Below are positions 59,114 through 64,000 of a stretch of 64,000 nt of DNA, in pieces (the stretch's first letter is position 1; each line of letters starts with the position of its first letter). A program made the translations under genes and the position numbers. Source of the stretch: Fibrobacter succinogenes (GTDB lineage: Bacteria; Fibrobacterota; Fibrobacteria; Fibrobacterales; Fibrobacteraceae). The notes below the pieces were generated by a model. That model worked only from the letters and a program-made list of their open reading frames with translations. It made no database searches and had not been told where the DNA came from. The stretch covers positions 1 to 64,000 of the forward strand of contig CACVQR010000004.1 in assembly GCA_902756345.1 (NCBI GenBank), read 5' to 3'.

Positions 59114-60079
59114 TTACTTCTTCTTAGGTACGTACGGACGCAATTCAATTTCGTCATCGGCATCGGCAGCGGGCTTAGCGACATCGCGACCGAAGGTCGG
59201 CATACGAGGTACTGCAGTTGCTGCACGCGGGCGACCGAACGGCGACGACGTAGCCCCCTTTTGGAACAGACCGGCGCCGGCAGTCGAAGGCTGGGCAGGA
59301 GCTGCAGAAGGCGGTCTTGCCGCAAACGAAGGCATGCGGAACGGGGATGCCGGCTGTGCAGGGGCGGCAGGCTGGGCAGCATGCGGAGCCGGAGCAGCGG
59401 GCTGAGTTGCCTGGACCGAAACACCTTCCTTGGTGAGCGACACATCGTGAACGCCGGTATTACCGACATTGGCAGCCGCCTGACGGAGGAATCCCTGCTT
59501 GACGTTAAACTTTTCAATCACGAGCATGGCAATCGTCTTAAGCGTCGTCACGACACCCTTACCATTGTGGGCGGTAGCCGGGAAGAAAGGCACATTGCGC
59601 GGATTAAGTTCGGCATTCAGTTCGTCAAGCGTGAACACGTTGTCCATATCGCGCTTGTTGTACTGAAGCACAAAAGGCATATCGTCCAGATCCATGCCAT
59701 AGTCTTGCAAGTTCTGGCGCAGGTTCTGCAAACTTTCCAGGTTTTCGGCCTGACGGGACCTCTGGGAGTCCGCCACAAAAACAATGCCGTCTACACCACG
59801 AAGCACAAGCTTACGGGTACTATTATAATAGACCTGACCAGGAACAGTATAAAGCTGGAACCTTGTTTTGAACCCCTTGATATCCCCCAAGTTCAGCGGC
59901 AAAAAGTCAAAAAAGAGCGTACGGTCACCTTCAGTCGCGAGGGACACCATGTCGGTACGCTTGTCCTGGGGCATCTTCTGGTGGATCACCTGCAAATTGG
60001 TGGTCTTACCGCTAAGGCCCGGTCCGTAGTAAACGACTTTACAACTAATTTCTCGTGTAGCAAAGTTTATCGAAGACAT
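59114..60079 (-). CDS. MglA-like small Ras-type GTPase with long Pro/Ala-rich tail
   Basis: 321 residues. The GTPase domain (1-195) has P-loop 'GPGLSGKTTN' (19-28), 'YTVPGQVYYNSTRKLVLRGVDGIVFVADSQ' (Thr replaces the Walker B Asp, as in known MglA) and 'QYNKRD' for guanine. Myxococcus MglA is about 195 residues; here about 125 more follow, rich in Pro, Ala and Gln with Arg/Phe spots and an acidic then basic end ('DDEIELRPYVPKKK'). MglA sets cell polarity for gliding and pilus switching. AAGGA precedes the start. First gene of a five-gene operon. Confidence 0.92.
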   Translation of the reverse strand: MSSINFATREISCKVVYYGPGLSGKTTNLQVIHQKMPQDKRTDMVSLATEGDRTLFFDFLPLNLGDIKGFKTRFQLYTVPGQVYYNSTRKLVLRGVDGIVFVADSQRSRQAENLESLQNLRQNLQDYGMDLDDMPFVLQYNKRDMDNVFTLDELNAELNPRNVPFFPATAHNGKGVVTTLKTIAMLVIEKFNVKQGFLRQAAANVGNTGVHDVSLTKEGVSVQATQPAAPAPHAAQPAAPAQPASPFRMPSFAARPPSAAPAQPSTAGAGLFQKGATSSPFGRPRAATAVPRMPTFGRDVAKPAADADDEIELRPYVPKKK

Positions 60080-60103
60080 TACACATCCTTGATATATCTA
60101 CTT

Positions 60104-60111
60104 CAAATCTA
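60104..60111 (-). promoter_or_regulatory. -7-like promoter box TAGATTTG for the mglA operon
   Basis: Exact TAnnTTTG on the minus strand, 24 nt before the MglA start. Confidence 0.5.
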
Positions 60112-60175
60112 ATAAAAAAATTAATTTCGTAGACCACAAAATATGCTTTTTTAGCATTCTAATCAGGAATACCGG

Positions 60176-61009
60176 TCAAACAGGACCTTGGGGGCGATCC
60201 ACGAAATGGACGACGCGCTGCGGAAACGGAATTGTAATTTTTTCTTCAACAAAGCGTTTCTTGATTTCAGCAGTATATTTCCAGCGCAAGTTGAAGTAGT
60301 CCTGGGTTCGGGTCCAGGCCCTGAAAGTCACGTTCACGGCGCTATCTTCGAGGCCCGAAACAAAGAACTGGGGTTCAGGCTTGCGCATAAACAGGGGCTC
60401 GCCCGCCACCACGTCGCGCATGATATCGAGCGCCTTTTCCGGAGAATCTCCATAGTCGATTCCCACCGTAATTTCGAGCCTTCGGAGCGGATTCTTGCTA
60501 AAGTTCACGATCGGCTGCCCCCACAAGGAGGTATTCGGTGCTGAAACATAAAGTCCATCCAAAGTACGGAGCGTGGTATTAAAGAGGCCGATTCCCACGA
60601 TGTTGCCCTTGATATTACCGCATTCGATGTAATCGCCGGCTTTAAACGGGCGCAAAAACAGCAGCAACAGACCCGAAGCTATGTTTGCCAGGGCATCTTT
60701 CAAGGCGAGACCCACCGCCAAGCTCGCCGCACCTACAAGAGCAACAATGCCTGCGGTATTCACGCCTAGCACATGCAGCACTAACAACAAAGTAACGATA
60801 TAAATGCAGTATGAGAATAACGAATAGACCAGCGGTTTTGCCGAAGAATCTAGCCCCCGGTTTTCTGCATGGTTTATGACATACTTCAAGAAAATCAAAA
60901 GAAGGCGCGCCGCCACCAGGAGCAGCAACGCAATAAACAGGCGCTGAATCACGGAATGATCGAACACTCCGCCAAAACGAGTTTCTAGAAAAAGCCTAAT
61001 CGAATCCAT
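60176..61009 (-). CDS. Small-conductance mechanosensitive channel (MscS family)
   Basis: About 277 residues from the ATG at 61009 (an upstream start would add 16 Cys-rich residues and sits before the promoter box). Three TM helices (about 20-115); TM3 and pore 'VNTAGIVALVGAASLAVGLALKDALANIASGLLLLFLRPFKAGDYIECG' has the Gly/Ala-packed pattern; a beta domain follows ('IVGIGLFNTTLRTLDGLYVSAPNTSLWGQPIVNFSKNPLRRLEITVGIDYGDSPEKAL'). It opens under osmotic downshock. TATATTTG lies 6 nt before the ATG and there is no Shine-Dalgarno, so probably leaderless. Confidence 0.93.
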   Translation of the reverse strand: MDSIRLFLETRFGGVFDHSVIQRLFIALLLLVAARLLLIFLKYVINHAENRGLDSSAKPLVYSLFSYCIYIVTLLLVLHVLGVNTAGIVALVGAASLAVGLALKDALANIASGLLLLFLRPFKAGDYIECGNIKGNIVGIGLFNTTLRTLDGLYVSAPNTSLWGQPIVNFSKNPLRRLEITVGIDYGDSPEKALDIMRDVVAGEPLFMRKPEPQFFVSGLEDSAVNVTFRAWTRTQDYFNLRWKYTAEIKKRFVEEKITIPFPQRVVHFVDRPQGPV

Positions 61010-61015
61010 TGTGGA

Positions 61016-61023
61016 CAAATATA
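61016..61023 (-). promoter_or_regulatory. -7-like box TATATTTG, 6 nt before a start codon
   Basis: Exact match on the minus strand; TCCACA separates it from the mscS ATG at 61009. Confidence 0.55.
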
Positions 61024-61104
61024 GAAAATTGAATATACACGAACAGCCGACACACACTGTGTATCGGCTTATTCAAATTCGCACTAAATCGACTTAGCGA
61101 TTAA

Positions 61105-61365
61105 TTAGGCGAGACCGTTAACGACCTTAGCGGCCTTGGCCTTGTAGTTAGCGACGCGGTTAGCGCAGAAACCGGCACGACCCTTGGCAGCAGCCTTGTC
61201 GAGCATGCTGAACAGAGCCGGCATGGCCTTGAGGGCTTCTTCCTTAGAAGTTGCGCTACGGACAGCCTTGAGGGCGGTGCGGATAGCGGAACGGGTAGAA
61301 CGGTTCATGGCATTGGCCTTTTCGGCCTGAAGCAGACGCTTTTTGCAAGATTTGTGTTGAGGCAC
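61105..61365 (-). CDS. rpsT: 30S ribosomal protein S20
   Basis: 86 residues, basic, all-helical: 'MPQHKSCKKRLLQAEKANAMNRSTRSAIRTALKAV' and 'LDKAAAKGRAGFCANRVANYKAKAAKVVN'. The common S20 start 'MANxKSAxKRxRxxxKxxxxNxxxxSxxRTxxK' is recognisable. GTG start with CGGAGA about 9 nt upstream. Binds 16S rRNA in early 30S assembly. Codon use is typical of highly expressed genes. Confidence 0.95.
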   Translation of the reverse strand: MPQHKSCKKRLLQAEKANAMNRSTRSAIRTALKAVRSATSKEEALKAMPALFSMLDKAAAKGRAGFCANRVANYKAKAAKVVNGLA

Positions 61366-61406
61366 CTTATTATCTCCGGGTGAAAACCTACTTAAAAATG
61401 TTGGTT

Positions 61407-61414
61407 CAAAGTTA
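61407..61414 (-). promoter_or_regulatory. -7-like promoter box TAACTTTG for rpsT
   Basis: Exact TAnnTTTG on the minus strand, 41 nt before the rpsT start; leaves a leader long enough for control of translation, though I see no structure. Confidence 0.5.
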
Positions 61415-61454
61415 GTAAATATTGGAAATTTTTCAAGGGGTGGGCAAAAATTTA

Positions 61455-61462
61455 TATCTTTG
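61455..61462 (+). promoter_or_regulatory. -7-like box TATCTTTG, 5 nt before a start codon
   Basis: Exact match; GGCGC separates it from the ATG at 61468. Compare GACGC after the box at 26740-26747. Confidence 0.55.
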
Positions 61463-61467
61463 GGCGC

Positions 61468-62607
61468 ATGATTTCCTTTGTAAATTTAACTGCACAACGC
61501 GAAAAATACCGTTTTGAACTGGAAAAAGCCGAACGAGAGGTGTTGGACAGCGGTTGTTACATAGGAGGCCCCCAGGTACAGGCACTCGAAAAGGAACTTT
61601 CGGAGTATCTGGGCGGAAAAATCCACACGATTACCTGCGCAAGCGGCACGGACGCCCTCACGATCGCCCTGATGGCCATGGATTTACGCCCCGGCGACGA
61701 AGTAATTGTCCCCGATTTCACCTTTATCGCCCCTGCAGAATGCGTCGCCCTTCTCGGCGGGCCCCCCCAATTTGCCGATATTGACCGAGAAACCTTGCAA
61801 ATTGACCCCGAAAGCGTCAAGAAACTGATTGGACCGCGCACCAAGGGCATTATAGCGGTGAACCTGTTCGGCCAGTGCGCCCCGTTCAAGGAACTGCGCG
61901 AAATCGCCACCGAACACAAGCTCTGGATTATCGAAGACAGCGCCCAGGCATTCGGTGCCCGCACCAACCAGATGGCATGCACATTCGGAGATATTGCCAT
62001 CACCAGTTTTTACCCGAGCAAGCCGCTCGGCTGTTACGGTGACGGCGGCGCCCTGTTTACCGAAAACGAAGAATTCGCCAAAAAAATCCGCATGATTGCA
62101 AACCACGGGAGCACCGGGCGTTACCAGCACGAAATGATCGGCATGAACAGCCGACTTGACGCACTGCAAGCGGCAGTCCTTAGAGTCAAGCTTAGGCACC
62201 TCGATGAAGAACTTGCGGTCAGGCGCCAAAATGCGGCCAAGTACGACGCCTACTTTACCGAATACAACAGCACCGCGGCTGCAAGCGAGAAGATTGTTCC
62301 TCAAAAAATCGAAACCGGATGCAAGTGCACCTACGCCCAATATACGGTTTTGGCCGAGAACCGCGAAGGATTCATCCAGAAACTGAACGCAGCCGAAATT
62401 CCTTACTGCATCCACTACCCCAGCGCCCTGCGAAATCAGCCTTGTTTTATGCAATTTTACCAAGAACCCCTGGGCGGCATCATTTGGATTCCAGAGGAAC
62501 ATCCCGACCCGAATTCAGTAAAGGTTTCAAAGCAAGCCATCAGCTTGCCCGTATGCGCCTTCACCAATGTAGATGAAATTATCGAAAAGCTAAAAGTTCA
62601 CCTGTAG
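61468..62607 (+). CDS. DegT/DnrJ/EryC1/StrS-family sugar aminotransferase
   Basis: 379 residues, PLP-dependent; transfers amino groups to nucleotide-linked keto sugars for LPS, capsule or glycan synthesis. Seen: 'GGPQVQALEKELSEYLG', 'CASGTDALTIALMAMDLRPGDEVIVPDFTFIAPAECVALLGGPPQFADID', 'IIEDSAQAFGA', 'ITSFYPSKPLGCYGDGGA' (Schiff-base Lys in SK) and 'NHGSTGRYQHEMIGMNSRLDALQAAVLR'. Length is normal. No other sugar-nucleotide genes adjoin, so the exact sugar is unknown. Leaderless by position of the box. Confidence 0.92.
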   Translation: MISFVNLTAQREKYRFELEKAEREVLDSGCYIGGPQVQALEKELSEYLGGKIHTITCASGTDALTIALMAMDLRPGDEVIVPDFTFIAPAECVALLGGPPQFADIDRETLQIDPESVKKLIGPRTKGIIAVNLFGQCAPFKELREIATEHKLWIIEDSAQAFGARTNQMACTFGDIAITSFYPSKPLGCYGDGGALFTENEEFAKKIRMIANHGSTGRYQHEMIGMNSRLDALQAAVLRVKLRHLDEELAVRRQNAAKYDAYFTEYNSTAAASEKIVPQKIETGCKCTYAQYTVLAENREGFIQKLNAAEIPYCIHYPSALRNQPCFMQFYQEPLGGIIWIPEEHPDPNSVKVSKQAISLPVCAFTNVDEIIEKLKVHL

Positions 62608-62622
62608 CTTTAAAATCTGCTA

Positions 62623-63906
62623 TTACAATTCTTTCATTCGCTGCACCGCATCCTTGAAAATCGCGGGCTCTTGCAGTAAGCTGATTACCACCCAGCCGTC
62701 TTCGTCGAAATCGAAGAAGAACCCGGGTTGCACCAGCACATGCTTTTCGCGGAGCAAACGGAGCGTGAGTTCCTCGTCGTCTTCGCCGAGGCGAACAACC
62801 GCATACCAACCGCCGAGAACCTCGGGGCAGTACTTGGAGGGGAAAGCTTCGCGGAGCGTCTGCCAGTTGGCAAGCAAGCGTTCCTTGACGCGCGATTCGT
62901 AAGCGGCGGCCGCGGGCAACAGCGACGTACCCAGCGCCTGCGCCGGAGCAGATACACTCAAGTAGGCATCTTCCACGAATTCGAGCGCCGCGCGAATTTC
63001 TTCGAAGCGTTCGCGGGGCGCGTAAAAAGCCATCCAGCCGAGCTTGAGCTGCGGGGAACCCACTGCCTTGCTTAAGCCGTTCAGCCAGAAGATGGGGCAC
63101 TTGGGACCGTCTTCCGGGAGGTTGATGAAGTCGTTACCGCCCGCATCCCATAGATTATTTGATTTTTCCTCAATGGATTGCTTCCCCCCTTCGGGGGTCG
63201 CAATGACGTATTGCCAAGTACGCTTTACTTTATCCGTAAGCGCATAATCGCCGAAGACTTCGTCCACCACGAGAATCATGTCGTTTTCTTCGCAGAAACG
63301 GACCGCCGCATTCCACTCTTCGCGCGACACGCAATGCCCGGTCGGGTTATGCGGCGAAACCAGCAGCAGGATTTTCGCTTTCTCGGGAGCCGCCAACAAG
63401 CTGTCGGAATCGAGAACGAATCTAAACGCCGCGCCCTCTCGTCTCTCGTCTGTAGCGAGTTTACGAGCGTTCTCTCGTCTAAGTTGCAGAAAATAGGGCG
63501 CACATTCCAAATGTTCGAGCTGTGCAAGCGTATCGAGCAGCGGGTAGCCGGGCATCGGCGTCAGAATCACATCGCCCGGATCGCAGAATGTCTTGAACAA
63601 AACCGAATACGCTTCGCTGGTGCTCGCCGTAAGGATAATCTGACCAGCCGTAAAATTGCCCCCGCGTTCGCGGTAATACTCCACCACCGCTTCGCGGGCC
63701 GACTTCCAACCCGCCGCATCCGGATTCCAGCAACCAAAAGACTCGCGGCCTTCATCGACAGCGGCATCCAGCTCCACCGGCAGTCCCGCCTTCACAGGCG
63801 AAGAAACCGTCATGTCAATAAACGGCGCTGACTCAGCCTTCGCACGCTCCAATTCGGCAAAGAACGGCGATGGCGAAAGATCTTTAGGCAAGCGGGAAGA
63901 AAGCAT
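62623..63906 (-). CDS. Class I/II PLP aminotransferase with in-frame repeat insertion
   Basis: 427 residues. Seen: 'DMTVSSPVKAGLPV', 'ILTASTSEAYSVLFKTFCDPGDVILTPMPGYPLLDTLAQLEHLE', 'LLLVSPHNPTGHCVSREEW', 'LVVDEVFGDYAL' and 'FWLNGLSKAVGSPQLKLGWMAF' (PLP Lys in LSK). It fits the aspartate/alanine aminotransferase group; substrate uncertain. Residues about 142-158 (RRENARKLATDERREG) are a 49-bp repeat also present in hrpB, placed between the small-domain strand 'PYFLQL' and 'FRFVLDSDSLL', a likely surface loop. The start overlaps the stop of the upstream gene (TAATG). Confidence 0.9.
   Translation of the reverse strand: MLSSRLPKDLSPSPFFAELERAKAESAPFIDMTVSSPVKAGLPVELDAAVDEGRESFGCWNPDAAGWKSAREAVVEYYRERGGNFTAGQIILTASTSEAYSVLFKTFCDPGDVILTPMPGYPLLDTLAQLEHLECAPYFLQLRRENARKLATDERREGAAFRFVLDSDSLLAAPEKAKILLLVSPHNPTGHCVSREEWNAAVRFCEENDMILVVDEVFGDYALTDKVKRTWQYVIATPEGGKQSIEEKSNNLWDAGGNDFINLPEDGPKCPIFWLNGLSKAVGSPQLKLGWMAFYAPRERFEEIRAALEFVEDAYLSVSAPAQALGTSLLPAAAAYESRVKERLLANWQTLREAFPSKYCPEVLGGWYAVVRLGEDDEELTLRLLREKHVLVQPGFFFDFDEDGWVVISLLQEPAIFKDAVQRMKEL
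63434..63482 (-). repeat. 49-bp element inserted in frame in an aminotransferase gene
   Basis: Minus-strand copy of the element at 30801-30849, with two differences (CGC/CGT and AAG/AAA), both synonymous in the shared reading frame. It contains AGACGAG three times. It lacks the modular GTGAGCC part that follows in hrpB. Confidence 0.9.
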
Positions 63907-64000
63907 TATTTTCTATGTCTGTGGAAAATGCCGGCGAGCACCACTGCGATAAAAATGCCCGCGGGAAGCACCACTGCAATCGTAAGGAGAATCAGCTTTT
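63906..64000 (-). CDS. C-terminal end of a membrane protein (partial)
   Basis: Open frame on the minus strand entering from the right edge: a hydrophobic segment (ILLTIAVVLPAGIFIAVVLA) and a basic end (FHRHRK) before TAA, which overlaps the aminotransferase ATG (TAATG). The last 30 residues look like a terminal transmembrane helix. The rest lies outside the window; the family cannot be told. Confidence 0.6.
   Translation of the reverse strand, partial: KLILLTIAVVLPAGIFIAVVLAGIFHRHRK

Noticed and set aside
1-64000. tRNA, rRNA, riboswitch, insertion sequence or prophage
   Set aside because: Reading by eye I found no cloverleaf with a TTCRANNC arm, no rRNA stretch, no thiamine riboswitch before thiL and no transposase or phage gene; a covariance search would be needed to exclude small RNAs.

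Overview
The window looks like chromosomal DNA of a Fibrobacter (phylum Fibrobacterota). The pointers are two lipoproteins of the Fibrobacter 'major paralogous domain' family with Ser-rich linkers, a CE6 acetylxylan-esterase-type enzyme with CBM6 and a basic C-terminal domain, PPi-dependent phosphofructokinase, several Omp85/beta-barrel genes, and a Bacteroidetes-like -7 promoter box (TAnnTTTG). This assignment is inference from gene content; no marker gene was compared. I saw no rRNA, tRNA, CRISPR array, transposase or phage gene.

Layout: 0.2-9.1 kb holds a FISUMP lipoprotein, PPi-phosphofructokinase, release factor 2 with its programmed frameshift, a periplasmic prolyl isomerase, a repeat-rich gene desert, a second FISUMP lipoprotein and a BrnT/BrnA toxin-antitoxin pair. 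9.1-21 kb holds a nitroreductase, membrane pyrophosphatase, a small zinc-ribbon membrane protein, a DMT transporter, a 1,255-residue Cys-rich collagen-like lipoprotein and SMC. 21-30 kb holds two paralogous GGDEF-EAL proteins, envelope proteins, a radical SAM enzyme, soluble pyrophosphatase and an Omp85 protein. 30-39 kb holds HrpB helicase, envelope proteins, a PfkB kinase, rhomboid, coaD and rsmD. 39-48.5 kb holds type IV pilus genes, comEA-like, kdsB, gatC, a UvrD/PcrA helicase, a GspE/PilB ATPase and thiL. 48.8-64 kb holds the CE6 esterase, divergent efp/epmB, an operon of MglA GTPase, roadblock protein, DUF2914-like protein, large outer-membrane protein and Omp85, then mscS, rpsT and two PLP aminotransferases.

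The most unusual content is repetitive. (i) A 49-bp element lies in frame in two unrelated genes (hrpB and an aminotransferase), encodes the same 16-residue peptide and differs only at synonymous positions. (ii) hrpB carries three separate repeat-derived insertions. (iii) Three 85-bp hairpin units stand between pfp and prfB, with compensatory base changes. (iv) At least twelve loci carry degenerate 7-bp-periodic arrays of several unrelated sequences, often containing the stop codon of the adjacent gene. (v) A modular palindromic element (GTGAGCC, stem 1, GAGGCGATATCA, stem 2, AGAGCCGAGCGGTCT) occurs in several copies with covarying stems. Several genes also have the -7 box only 4-6 nt before the start codon, suggesting leaderless mRNAs.

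Functional links: PPi-phosphofructokinase, membrane PPase and soluble PPase form a PPi economy; efp and epmB form a modification pair; MglA, roadblock, outer-membrane protein and Omp85 form a possible polarity or surface-assembly operon, with type IV pilus genes in the same window.
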